Assembly (NCBI GenBank): GCA_964034945.1
Contig: OZ035962.1
Location: 68,338,274 to 68,402,273 of the forward strand
From: Chrysopilus asiliformis
Taxonomy: Eukaryota; Arthropoda; Insecta; Diptera; Rhagionidae
Length of the DNA: 64,000 nt
Direction: 5' to 3'
Part shown: piece by piece, positions 44,619 to 56,179 of the stretch
Layout: every line of letters starts with the position of its first letter
Numbering within the stretch: position 1 is the first letter of the stretch
Program-made: the position numbers and the translations under genes
The notes under the pieces: model-generated
The model's input: the letters and a program-made list of their open reading frames with translations, nothing else
The model's database searches: none
What the model was told of the DNA's origin: nothing

Positions 44619-45500
44619 AACTTCAAGATATTATACCCAAATTTTAATGAATGCTTAAGAAAGTTTAAACATCATTAATCACTGTTTCATTTTCATAAAA
44701 TATCAAGCTATATAAAACCGCTTCGACAAATGTTTACTTCTGAATATCTGACAGGGAAACGTCAAATAGCGAGCAAAACAACCCAATGAAACTTTTGTTT
44801 TTAAGAATTCTGACATCCGGCAGCAATTGCCACAGCCACAGCAAAAATAAATGGAGAACTCCAATTGGGCAGAGATAGCAGCAGCGGCAGAAGCAGAATT
44901 TGATTTCTGTCCCACAATGAAATTTGAATTCTGACGAAAATAGCAGAAACCTATGTAACAAATAGCAGAAACAGCTACGTATTTATATCCGCGGCATGAT
45001 TTGTCGTATAATATTTTGTTGTTTTTTACGAATTCAATTAATTTCCCCTCCGCCATTAAAATGAAACAGTTTTTTTTACAATTGTCTCAAAAACGGTGCT
45101 TCATATCGAAAAATTTATAAATGTAAAATATGTTTAGAATACGATTTTACATAACTCTTCCATATATAAAAGAACGATAACAAATTCTAAAATCAACAAA
45201 TAAACAAAAATCACTCATAATACATTATTACTTGCATTAAACACTAGTCAAATATTATTAACTATTATTGAAATTAGTGAAATATTACTCTAATATAAGT
45301 TAAACGATAGTTTTGACAGCTCTATTCTACGTACATTTCGGAATGAGGTGAATTTGGTGAATACGATCTTTCAAACGTTTCGGATTTGGATTACGGAAAA
45401 AACATTTCGGCGAGATTCGTACTCGGTAACGTAACGAAAAATCCGAAACGTTGTAAGAATAGCTTACAGGTTACAACGGCGTTACACTGTAACCCTCTAG

Positions 45501-46076
45501 AAACTTTCAGGTTACAATAAAACTTTCAGGTTACAATAAAACTTTCAGGTTACAATGAAACTTTCGGGTTACAATGAAACTTTCAGGTTACAAAGAAACT
45601 TTCAGGTTACAATGAAACTTTCAGGTGACAATGAAACTTTCAGGTTACGATGAATCCTTCAGGTTACAATGAAACTTTCAGGTTACAATAAAACTTTCAG
45701 GTTACAATGAAACTTTCAGGTTACAATTAAACTTTCAGGTTACAATGAAACTTTCAGGTTACAATGAAACTTTCAGGTTATAATGAAACTTTCAGGTTAA
45801 AATGAAACTTTCAGGTTACAATGAAACTTTCAGATTATGATGAAATTTTCAGGTTACAATGAAACTTTCAGATTACAATGAAACTTTCAGGTTACAATGA
45901 AACTTTCAGGTTACAATGAAACTTTCAGGTTACAATGAAACTCAGGTTACAATGAAACTTTCAGGTCACAATGAAACTTTCAGGTTACAATGAAACTTTC
46001 AGGTTATAATGAAACTTTCAGGTTACAATGAAACTTTCAGGTTACAATGAAACTTTCAGGTTACAATGAAACTTTC
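45501..46076 (+). repeat. 19-bp minisatellite, about 30 copies
   Basis: The unit AGGTTACAATGAAACTTTC is repeated head to tail with few changes: AATAAAAC variants on the left, one unit missing ACTTTC near 45942, and point changes elsewhere. The array ends abruptly at the 0.5-kb repeat fragment at 46077. Confidence 0.95.
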
Positions 46077-46253
46077 ACATCAAAATCCGATTGGAATATA
46101 TCAAAATCCGATTGGAATAAATTTTAAAAAATCTTATTGAAAAGTTTGACTTCAAAAAGGAATTTTGATACAACTGTTCGCCGTTCACTTAAATCACCCC
46201 ACGGGGGTTCAATAATTGCCAGATTGGCAGTTATAGCTTTTGTTATGTTTTTT
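46077..46253 (+). repeat. 0.5-kb dispersed repeat family, copy 7 (3' part)
   Basis: It starts inside the family at CATCAAAATCCGATTGGAAT, with that segment duplicated, and ends at AGCTTTTGTTATGTTTT. The 5' part is absent; the minisatellite takes its place. Confidence 0.8.
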
Positions 46254-46429
46254 ATTCAAGCGAGATAGATTTTGTCTAAATACCTAAAGTTTTAAGCTTT
46301 GTGATACCAAAAACAATATTCAAACTACAATGGGTATTTTTTTTATATTTATTAGTATCACCATATAGATGTATTTATATTTAAACACAACAACAACACT
46401 TTTTTCTTCCCAGTTTTTAAAGGGTCTTT

Positions 46430-47324
46430 CAATACGGACGCTCAAAGTTTATTAGGTTATAGCGGCCATGTTGTTAAAGCACCATCTGTCAAATTTGTTG
46501 TGAATTGTTCACTAGTGTATGGCAAATCACGATGGAAGGTTATAGCGTTGAACAACGTGTGCAAATCATTTGTTGCAGTTGAGAGGTGTCCCAAGTTTCA
46601 CCAAAAAAACTCATCTTTAGCGACGAGGCTCATTTTTGGATAAATTGATATGTGAACAAGCAAAATTGTCGGATTTGGGGCGATACCAATTCACACGAGA
46701 TACACCAGCACCAAATGAATCCCGAGAAAGTCACTGTTTGGTGCAGATTTTGGTGTGGCGTTATCATCGTTTCGTACTTCTGCCAAAACGAAACTGACAT
46801 TTTCATAACCGTAAAAGGCGAGCACTACAGATCGATGATAACTAACTTATTGTGGCTTAAACTGGATAATATAGATACCGACAACATGTGGTTCCAACAG
46901 GACGGCGCTACATGCCACACAGCGCATGCCACGGTGGACATTCTGTACGAGCGATTTCCGGGCATGGTTATCTCGCGCGGCGGCGACGTGAACTGGCCAC
47001 CGAGATCGTGCGATTTAACGCCTTTAGGCTTCTCCCTTTGGGGCTATCTTAAATCGCAAGTCTATGGAATAAACCGGAAATAATTGATGCCCTCAAAGCC
47101 AACATAACAAACGACATCCAGCAAATTCAGCCAGACTTATGCGACAGTAATCGAAAATTAGACCTCCCGAATACGTGCCACCAACCAAAGCCGCGGCGGA
47201 TATTTGAACTGTGTTATAATCCATACTTAATGCCATAAAATAGTCTTTCAAACAAAAAAAAATTGAGTGGATATCTCACACACCTTGTTTAATTTACATT
47301 TAATGTCCTTATTGAAAGACCCTT
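46430..47324 (+). mobile_element. DD41D mariner relic, internally deleted
   Basis: Inverted ends AAGGGTCTTTCAATACGGAC and the complement of GTCCTTATTGAAAGACCCTT are flanked by TA (46428-46429, 47325-47326). The start MEGYSVEQRVQIIC is followed directly by the catalytic block SDEAHFWIN-stop, so most of the DNA-binding half is deleted. The frame 46652-47083 then runs through VNKQNCRIWG and MWFQQDGATCHT to CDLTPLGFSLWG. The third catalytic Asp is replaced by Gly, 41 residues after the second. It is a dead copy, distinct in its ends from the DD41D element at 7.9-9.2 kb. Confidence 0.85.
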
Positions 47325-47784
47325 TATAAAGCTTTGTATTCGTGATTATGGAATCGGACGCTCATTTTGACTTGCTTTCCATAGCTCGATTTACGCGGTT
47401 TAAATCTATGCAGTGTTTTCGCGGAACAAATTAACCGTGTAAAGCAAAAGTGCATTGTACAAGTTTCAAGGTCAAATCCACACCTATTAACAAAAACAGA
47501 ACATCTTAATATACATTTCCACAAAAATAATCCTTTTTTTTAAATTGAATTGTTTGAAATTGTTAACTGCAGATATTGAGGTTTTTATGTACTGCATTCA
47601 ACAAAATATCTCAAGAAGCATAAAATCTGAATTGAATGAATGTATTTAACAAGTGTTTAGAATAATTTCCCCAAAAGATGCTTGGAAGCCTAGAGTGGAT
47701 AAAACAAAACTTTTAATAAACTTTATCCATAGTCATTTTAATCTGGAATGTTAATCCAGAGTGAAATTGTTAAAATAGGTTCAA

Positions 47785-48184
47785 GGCCCAACCACATAGA
47801 ATCCTTTCGGTTACGTCAGATCCGCTTCATTCCGTGCTAAGCCATGGCTTCGATTTTGTGAAAAATTTTCTTTCTTCAGCTGTCCATATAAAGTCTGTGT
47901 ACTTGGTTGTACAATACCAGATACAACTGCACTGCCCCAATAAATTTTTATGATCCATCTTATACTAACAAATTTTTATTTTATTCATAAGATCAATACG
48001 AGATTTGCTGTCAAAAACAATATTGAGTTTATGTCTTCCGTTTATTACGTTGAAAGTTGAAATTTCGCGAACTTCTCCGTTCCGTTCTGTCACGTGGATT
48101 ATGGGCACTAACATATCCGTTACGTAAAGTTCTACTTTGGCAGCTTTACGTGACGGAATGGATCGGATCCTATGTGGGTGGCGT
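47785..48184. mobile_element. Diverged MITE (GGCCCAACCACATAG ends)
   Basis: The left end GGCCCAACCACATAGAATCC and the right end, whose complement reads CGCCACCCACATAGGATCCG, are inverted. It resembles in style the Harbinger-type MITE at 21317-21735 (GGCCCAACC start), but its body differs. The short frame inside has no domain. Confidence 0.5.
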
Positions 48185-48209
48185 TTAAAAGAACTATTCA
48201 TAGACACTT

Positions 48210-48980
48210 CTATATCACAACAGCAACGTATATTCTCATTTACCGTTTTATTGTAGTGAAGGCTTGTATGAATATAATATTTACATAATTGAATGGACCA
48301 GGAGCAACGTTTAAAAGTGACGAGCTTTAAGTGCTTGTGTGTGTGTTAAGTAAAACATAAAATCACTTAATCGAGGTACAAATAAAATTTACATGTTGAG
48401 TTTGATCCCAATTTCAAAAGCGGAAGTCAGCAGCTAATGGTGACTTAATTAAATTTCGGAGTTGGTTCCATCCAGAAAAATAAAATAGGGAAAATTATGA
48501 AGTTAGGTTGGAATGTAGTGGAATCAGCTATTAACGAAGTCGACAGTAAGAGCAAAGTAACAAAAACTTTTAATTGCATGGTAGAAAGTGATTAGCTGTA
48601 GTACTTTTAACTGAATTTGGCATTTCCTTGCCCACACAACACACGAAAAAGACCTTTCCTCTGCCTAGGACAAATTAGGGAAAAGTTTATCGTGAACCTT
48701 TATGAAAGTTTTTAATTGATTTGGAAAAATTTACGTATTAAATGGGTTATTTTAAAGATAAATTAATTAATTCAATTGAATTAATTTTATTAGGGCTTAA
48801 TAACTTAAAAAAATCTATCAGGTAAAAAGGCTTCAATAAAATGTTGTCTATTCGCCGGGAAAACACACGGCAAACGTTGAAATTTCACTTTCAGGACTGC
48901 AGAGTCTCAGTACATTTCATAAGTTAATGGGGTGTATGCATAAAAAAATTAGCATATGCTTTTACTCGAATTTTTTGTTA
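48210..48980. other. No gene recognised
   Basis: AT-rich, with no coding, RNA or repeat signal that I can support. Confidence 0.4.
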
Positions 48981-48982
48981 TA

Positions 48983-49040
48983 GTTTCAGCCAGAGCTTAG
49001 GGGCAGACCCTTTAAGCCGAAGCACAGTTCAGTATGGAGC
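48983..49040 (-). mobile_element. 3'-end fragment of the CR1/Jockey-type LINE
   Basis: CAGCCAGAGCTTAGGGGCAG and CCGAAGCACAGTTCAGTATG match the 3' end of the element at 56.2 kb in the same orientation. Only about 55 bp are present. Confidence 0.6.
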
Positions 49041-49286
49041 AGTTTATATACGGGTTGTAGAGTCGAAGTCGAGGTGTCGGAGTCGGGACAAAATTATTGC
49101 TTAAGAGTCGGTCAATTTTCAGAAAAGAGTTTAACAGTCGGAGAAAATTTGTCAACTTCAACTCCGAACCGCTGATTTTACCTCCATTGACCACTTGTCA
49201 TTCTAGTTTGGGACAAACCTCGATATTTTGCAAGCAAAAACAATGTCGGACTTGGGGTTTGAGGTGATTTAATGATTTTTTAGCCG

Positions 49287-49553
49287 AAGGTCACGGACGC
49301 GTTTGCATAAACGCGTCTTACAGCTCGAACAACGATCATGGTTACCGACACGTCGGATAAATTTCGACACTCAAATACCGACGCCATGTTTCGCGTCGAA
49401 TAGCTCTAAGTAAAGCAACGTAAAAATCATAACATTTGATACTCACTGTTTTGACCGAAGCTCAAGAGGACTGTTTTTTTTCTCTAAGCTGCCTTCGCGA
49501 TTCGGGTGTGTCGATGAAAAGACGCAGACGCGTCGGTGACTATGATTCGTGCC
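49287..49553. mobile_element. Inverted-repeat element (GTCACSGACGCGT ends)
   Basis: The left end GGTCACGGACGCGTTTGC and the right end, whose complement reads GTCACCGACGCGTCTGCG, are inverted. ACGCGT is repeated close by. The interior is non-coding. Confidence 0.5.
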
Positions 49554-49599
49554 TTGGTTTATATGCATAAAAATGAACAAATGCTGATTGTAAGTCCTT

Positions 49600-49665
49600 C
49601 ATTATTTATTAATGTTTATTCCTCGACGTTACGACTACGTTTGTAGTCATCTTCAGGATGGGAAT
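49600..49665 (-). ncRNA. Hammerhead-ribozyme-like tail of a Penelope-like element
   Basis: On the minus strand CCTGAAGA is followed by a perfect 6-bp hairpin GACTAC-AAAC-GTAGTC and then GTAACGTCGAGG. This is the CTGANGA / stem II / GAAAC layout of minimal hammerheads carried by Penelope-like elements. One core base is changed (GTAAC instead of GAAAC), so cleavage is probably lost. Confidence 0.5.
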
Positions 49666-50064
49666 CTGTTTTTTACAATTTTGTTTTTAAAGGATTTGAA
49701 ATACAAAAATACTTACTTACTATGTTTCTTTGTTTTATGATGGTGACGTCGCAATAATTTTCATGACTTTGTTTTTAAAATTTTTTTCGCGGTTTCTGTT
49801 ATTTTTAGTTGAATATCATTTACTCTACATAAAAACTTTTGAAAAAATTAATTACCTAAATGTTTATTGTTGTCAGGAAAGTTTAAAACGTTTAAAAAAC
49901 TTAGTCAAAACGGATAAAATGGAAAATAGGTCAAAAAATTGAAATAAATTAAACACGACGTCACGAACAAAAATTAATTTTTGAGAAAAGCTGATGGTAC
50001 GGTAAGTAAACTAATAATAATAACAGGCTTTTTTTGTTTGTTAGTTTGTGTGTTATTTCTCTCT

Positions 50065-50316
50065 TTAGTGCCTCGACAGTTTGTTATTGGTGTTATTGTC
50101 TGTGTCTGTAACAGTTCTTCGTCGTTTGCGTGGGTTTGTGTTTTCGTTGAGTAGTGCACAATAAATGGCTGATATTTGGTCCGTATCTCTTTTTATGTTG
50201 TATGTGTTTTCTGTATAGATGTGTAGAGCCTCTACTGTAAGTCTCTTGTTTAAATCGTGATGTTGAAAAGTGAGGCTGAAAAGTTTCACTCGGGGGTTTT
50301 CGGGATCGCTGATCAC
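50065..50316 (-). pseudogene. Penelope-like element, C-terminal coding remnant
   Basis: The frame DPENPRVKLFSLTFQHHDLN then VEALHIYTENTYNIKRDTDQ resembles the end of Penelope-type proteins (EALHI...YNIKRDT), downstream of where the GIY-YIG nuclease normally lies. It has the same strand and order as the fragment at 51.8-52.1 kb and the tail at 49.6 kb. Confidence 0.5.
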
Positions 50317-50329
50317 GAATCCGGTGTTA

Positions 50330-50697
50330 GATTTTCAAAATTCGAAACGGAGAAGTGACACGGAAGTTGGTAGAATCGATGCCCAGGCGACTTCAAGCAG
50401 TAATTCGATCTAATGGATACCCAACCAAATACTAACGGTAAATTAGCCCATATTTTTTGGCTGTTTTAATAGCCGTACGAAGACTTTTTCCGCTCTTAAA
50501 CAAGCATATTTTTAGTTAAAGTAATAAATTTAAGCAATAAATTATTATTTTTTTTATCTCTTTTTTTAAAGATCTCTAAAGAATTGTCCAGGCAACAAAA
50601 TCCTGTAACCAGAATTTGAAAAATAAATATAGTGTTTGAGATATTTACTATTTTATTCAAAAATCGTGACTGTACGATGACTTTTTCCACTCACTGT
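50330..50697 (+). pseudogene. Tc1-like element 3' fragment
   Basis: The short plus-strand frame ending MPRRLQAVIRSNGYPTKY is a Tc1-type transposase C-terminus. The segment ends with GACTTTTTCCACTCACTGTA, which looks like a Tc1 terminal repeat. It interrupts the Penelope remnant. Confidence 0.5.
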
Positions 50698-51769
50698 AGA
50701 TATGATTCACTCTCGAGAATTTTCTCCTACCGTTGAAGAAATTGATAAAACGGTGTGTGAGAATAGTGTTTGATATTGTGTGTGAAAATGGTACAGAATA
50801 CAACAGCAGCGACAAAGAGCGATCGCTTCTAGAGCTTTGCCAAGAATTCGAATTTTTTGAAAACACGGATAGTTGAATGCCTTTTTTTCATCGTTAAACA
50901 CAACTCATATGAAGGCGACCAAAATTTTGACTCACCACCTTATCAGGATGATCACGTGACGTTTATTTTGTGTTCAAATTGGTCGTTACGTGGTTTTGGT
51001 CAATGTTGTGACGTATGGAACAGTCGGACAAGAAAATCACTAAAATAAATTTGACAGATTGCGACTAAAAAACTTACCAGCTGGTACACCAGAAATAAAA
51101 GTCTATGTAGTCCCTGTGTTAAATTTGTAAAAAAATAAATTAAAATTTTTACAATACTATACCCAGTTTTATTATAAATCTACATTATTACTCGATTTGT
51201 ACGCTAAATTGTTGTTAAGGGAAATTTGGGCCCCATTTTGGTAATTCGTGATTTAGTAAACAAAATTTTGAATTCAATCTGATAATTAATAGTTAACATA
51301 AATCCATGCAACTGGTGTGCCCCATTTTCATGATACTACTATCTATGTACATCTAAATACTATGTTCCACCGTTCTTGTATGTGCATGATGTATGTATTT
51401 TATTTAACTGTAAAAACTAATGAGGTTTTGTGGCTTTTTGGGATTGGAATTAGGGTTCACCCTTTGGGGCTGTTAAATATTATTGCTCTGTTTCTATAAT
51501 TAAAGGTTGCCTTAGTTCATTACTGTCAATTTTCCGCTTTTGGGTATTTAACTATTTCGACGAGAAATTTCCATTTAGTTTTAAAGGAAGTTGAACGAAT
51601 GGTTAAGTTTGCATCAATCTCATGACTGAGGACTTTCGGTTCAACCGCGTAAATATAAAAAAAGTAAATCGTACTTTTTATTTGCCGAGACATTTCGGTT
51701 AGAGCTGGGCTCACCACGGTCGCTCAAGGTCTGGTTCAAGATCTGTTTAGAGAATTGGACGGCTTTTAC

Positions 51770-52116
51770 AAGTTATAACGGTACCTGAGGACAGTTTATT
51801 GGCAAACTGTGCTGATTTTGTCTTCCGGTCTTTCGATAGGCTTTAACGGTCGAAACAATTTCTACACAAGAGTCTAGATTTCGCAATTTGCGAAGGGTAT
51901 ATGATCTTTGGGAGATCTTAAGGTACTTTGATTTTGATATTTGAATTGTTTGTGATTTGAGTATCTTGCTGGTCCTGTCCGATATCTCACGCAAATATGG
52001 AAGAAAAGCCACTTTTTCGGGATTTCCACACTGTAGAGGTTTCTTAGGCGCAGTTCCACTTCCTGGTGGTTAAGATTACGGATTCTATGCGCCCTGTGAA
52101 TTATAAATGAAACCAC
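51770..52116 (-). pseudogene. Penelope-like element, RT/linker remnant
   Basis: Overlapping minus frames, joined by one frameshift, read PKK then FLPYLREISDRTSKILKS, then KSKYLKISQRSYTLRKLRN. They match the linker after the reverse transcriptase of Penelope-like elements (xPYxxGLSExIxRIL). The RT core and the GIY-YIG motif are missing. Confidence 0.5.
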
Positions 52117-52129
52117 TGATCTTCACTTT

Positions 52130-53502
52130 ACAGGGCAATGGTGCAAACTGGCATGTAGGTATTTATCTGTTTGGGTTTGTTTTCTATAGACCGTATATGC
52201 AAGTTTACCGTCAATTTGCCTAATGAGAAATGCTAATCGGACTCCAACTCCGAACCTTCGGACTCCGATTCCATAGAGAATTTTCTGTTTGGGTGCATCG
52301 TATTCAAAAGTGTTAGAAATGGTTATAGGTATTCATTTTTCATGATGCAAAACGTTTTAACGACGTTCCTTAGAAATACCTTGTTTTGTAGTGGCTTTCG
52401 AAAGTGCTTTCTGTTCAATTTTTTACATCCACAGATCCGCTACATAGTTAAAAATATGATCTGTCAGTGTTAAATTTCTTCCGGTCTCAAAGTAAAAGTG
52501 TTAATTTGTAACACTTATAAATATTACTTTAACACTTTTGAAATGTGTTAAAAAATAATAACACATGTCTTAAAATGAAATTCTTTATAGATCTGAAGCT
52601 AATTGGAAATGATGTAGTAATAAGTTTTATTTTATTAATAATACTGTTACGATACAGAAGGAAAAATATGGCAAATTTAATCAAAACATCTTGGATGGGT
52701 TCAAAAAAGTTAAATATTGAATTAAAAAAATAAAAATATAATAACAATTTTAGTTTTCTTAAAAAAATGTGAAAAAAATCGAATCGAGATCGGGACTCGA
52801 ACCCGCTCAACGGATTTTTTTTTCTGTTTTTAGAGTTTCTTTTAAATTTTTTTATTATTATTTTTAAATAAAAATAATATATTTAAAATAAAAATTATAA
52901 ATAATAACAATTTTTTTTACTAATAATTAATCCTATAATATAATACGAGGAATGTTTGCACAACGATCTCGAAAACCCGCCTAACGATTTTCACGAAACT
53001 TGGGGGTTAGGGATTTTCGGGGACAAAAAACCGATCTAGATAGGTCTCACCTCTGAGAAAATTCCCCTCGATACCCCTCGCCTGGTATCTTCGCATTGGG
53101 TGGTCCGATCTTAATGAAACTTTACAGTATTACTAAAGGGGCTTAAGGGCTTTCGATTTTTCCACTACAAACCTAACTTTCCCCTCGGGGTATCGTGTCT
53201 TCGAATTACGTGAAGGTATCTTAAGGAAAATTCGCAATATTGCTGGGGAGTAAGGTTTTTCGATATGCATTCTAAAAATATCACTTTTTAGATATCTATC
53301 GGCAGCGATAAATAGTAATTACAAAAAAATCAAGTTCCCTGAACCTCATTATACGAATCATGTTGCAATTACAATCGGATTCAATTACTCAGAGACAGAG
53401 GCAGAAGGAGGATTTTGAGATGGCTCGGTCTTCCTGGTACTATTGTAAAAAATAGAAACAAACTTACGAACCAATAAAAGATTTGCTAAAATTATGTAAA
53501 AG
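52130..53502. other. No gene; unassigned repeat-like sequence
   Basis: The stretch 52950-53280 has two or three diverged copies of a unit with GGTCCGATCTTAATGAAACT and CCCCTCG-rich blocks, of unknown type. Near 52784-52812 the minus strand has GGGTTCGAGTCCCGATC, a perfect tRNA-like B box, but no complete tRNA is seen around it. Confidence 0.4.
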
Positions 53503-53506
53503 TTAA

Positions 53507-53750
53507 CACTAGATTGCCCAAGCAAGTCATTTTGACTGCTTTTTAATTTCAATCAGAAAAACAATTATGTATATAATGACACAATTTGTTAGAATTTTGT
53601 GACTTTTTGTATAACATATAAATGCGTTTATTAATAATTGTAGTTACCTCCCCCTCCTTCATTTCCGGTATATATACAACATATATGTGTTATACCTATA
53701 TTGCCAAAAGCAGTCATTTTGACTGCTTGACTTCCTTGTGCAATCTAGTG
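53507..53750. mobile_element. TTAA-flanked MITE with AGTCATTTTGACT palindrome
   Basis: TTAA occurs at 53503-53506 and 53751-53754. The inverted ends are CACTAGATTGCMCAAG, each followed by AGTCATTTTGACTGCT, itself a palindrome. Typical piggyBac-like layout; non-coding. Confidence 0.8.
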
Positions 53751-53823
53751 TTAAGTAAAAAAGTAGGTTGGCAAACATTTTTTGAACATAACCATGTTGC
53801 ATTTTAACTATGCTCCGCCAAAG

Positions 53824-53926
53824 GAGCAAGCAGCTCAGTGGCAAGGCGCGCAGAACTTACAAGCGAGAGATGTCAGAAACCAAAAACACATCGGTTCAAA
53901 TCCCAAACGGTGCTACACGAGAGTTT
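53824..53926 (+). repeat. tRNA-like sequence (possible SINE head)
   Basis: AGCAGCTCAGTGGCAAGGCG resembles an A box and GGTTCAAATCCCAAACGG is a good B box about 60 bp later, but the arms do not form a convincing cloverleaf. It is probably a tRNA-derived SINE head or tRNA pseudogene. Confidence 0.35.
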
Positions 53927-54229
53927 TTTTTCTTCTTTTTTAATATTTTTATTCATTTTTTTTATTAAAAATAGTGAATAATTAGATGCATTTCATGTAA
54001 GTCTTTTAATTCGGTAAAAATGAAGAAAATTTTACCAAAATGATTTTGTTTTTCCCTCTGTGAAGACTGATAAGTGTTAAGAAATTTCAAAACTTAAAAT
54101 TTTTATCTAAAATGACACTTAAAAGTCTCAATGATTCAACACTGGGATCCAGTACTAAAGTAACACTTTTTTAGGTGTGGACACCATGGAACACAAAAAT
54201 GTGTTAAACATTTCTAACTGTGTAGGATC

Positions 54230-55678
54230 GGCGCAATAGGCGAGGCCATTGAAACCCCGTTTTTTTTGTACGTAGAATTCGCCATTGAACAAAAGGTGTC
54301 CCGTTGTTACACAATTTCGGCTTCTCATAACTTGAGTTTAAAAATTACCCCGTGTAATGCTAACTTAAGAGATGTGAAGAAAACGTTTTGTTAAATTTTT
54401 TTACAGATTGAATAAAAATATATCGCATTTCCTCAACAATTTTTAATTTTTATTATTGGAATCTTTCAGAAGACCGAAAAATTATCGAATGAAATCGAGT
54501 CCTAATTTGATGTCCGTTTGTTTTCTTTTCGCGTCAATTTTTTTCCGATTTTGTTAGCAAATTCTTGTGATTTTCCAAAAGCCAGAGACTTGAAAACTGA
54601 TACTTGACAGTAAAGAGCAAGTATTAGTCATAGTATGGTCAAAATCTGATCCCCCTCCCCCTTCTTAGCGGTGAAAACTGCAGTTTTTGGCAATTTTCTC
54701 AGAGACGGTGAGTTGAATCGAAAAGTTTCAAACAGAAAAGTATTTACAATGCGGTTTTACACGATTCGATTTATATAAAAATTTGGTCCGACCACTCCTT
54801 CTCGCCCTTTTGGGAAAATATCAGTGCCGAATCATGCCGAATCATGCCATGCCGTGCCAATAGATTTCAAATATATAACAAATATTCAAAACTAAACCTA
54901 TGATTTTAATGAAAAAAATGCCGGTAGTCTAAAGGCTAATTTCGTTGTAAAACTTTTAAAGTTGAAGCTTGTTTTGTAAGAACACTGGTACTCCATTTAA
55001 AAAAAATCAGTCACTTTTCTGCTTTGATAAAAAAAAAAGTGGAAAAGTGATGTTATTTAACCGGGGCAACAGGTCAATTAATTGAATACTGGATTTAAGG
55101 ATAACAAAAGTGACATGGGGAGTCGAATGTTTTTTTACGAGCAGACTATAGCATCTTCTTCACAGGTGCATAGTCAAATAAAATATAAAATTTTTACTTA
55201 GGCACCTGTGTAATTCCTTTTGTTTGTCTGACAATTGGTTCCAAGCACTTCAAAGGAGGTACCTACTAAATCTAATATGCGCCTATATGATTCTCATATA
55301 TCGTATAAAAAACACTTAAAGATAATGGTATTTAATAGAGCTTTTATCCTGAGCCAAGTATATTTAATCAAGTAGTATATTTATACAAGTATATTTTATA
55401 CCCCTTAATAATGATTATGTGGGATGCTTTTATGTGAAACTTTACTCATAAATTATAATGTACGTGAAATGATTCTGCTATGGCGCTGTTGAACTTAAAT
55501 GACATAATTTATGAATTACAGCAATTCCTCTTTCTTACACCATATGACAGCCCGCCAAAAATAAAAGACTTTTATACAGCTATACGTATATAATCATATG
55601 TATAATATAGTTATATAATAAAGAAGATATTTGATTGGAAATGCGAACGGGTGTTGAATGCGAAGGATATGAACTGAG
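54230..55678. other. No gene recognised
   Basis: AT-rich sequence with no supported exon, RNA gene or closed inverted repeat. Confidence 0.4.
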
Positions 55679-55790
55679 GCCCTATTACCGAACACAATAC
55701 GATTGGTTCGAATCGTGAATTCAATGTTGTTATTAGTGTTTTATACCAACAACAACATTTAATTTCCGTATCGTGTTCGGTGATAGAGCC
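55679..55790. mobile_element. Small foldback MITE, copy 2
   Basis: GCCCTATTACCGAACACAAT...GTGTTCGGTGATAGAGC pairs across a loop containing TTATTAGTGTTTTATACC. It has the same arrangement and inner motif (TTCGAATCGT, AATGTTGTT) as the copy at 15079-15184. Confidence 0.65.
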
Positions 55791-56179
55791 TTAAGACATA
55801 AATTATTTGTAGAGAGTGGCTGCTATATATATTTTATTAAAGTTTTCCTAGTTTTCAATCCACCATTTGATATCGTTAATTGAAGATTACTAAAGCCCAA
55901 ATCAGCTTAACGATTGCGATTACTATTGAGCTTTCTTTTATCTCATTGGGCGCATTCACGGTACTCAACAGTTGAGAAATTTGCTCAACAGTTGAGAGAT
56001 TTACTCATCATAACCACTGATCGGACGCCATTTTTTGTATCGAAAAATTTCTGCGATATTTTTCTGCGCAACCGATGGATTGAGTATTTTGACATATAAC
56101 AACTGGCGTTTTTTCGAAAAACAAAATATTTGAAAAAACAGAATGGCTTTTCTGGATCAAATTTACAAATTAAATGATA

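Noticed and set aside
44703..45056. 117-residue minus-strand frame with Cys-rich and aromatic segments
   Set aside because: There is no domain or splice support, and the Ala/Cys runs come from GCAGCAG-type simple sequence.
52784..52812. A tRNA gene on the minus strand
   Set aside because: Only the B-box arm is convincing; no acceptor or anticodon stems can be built from the flanking A/T-rich sequence.
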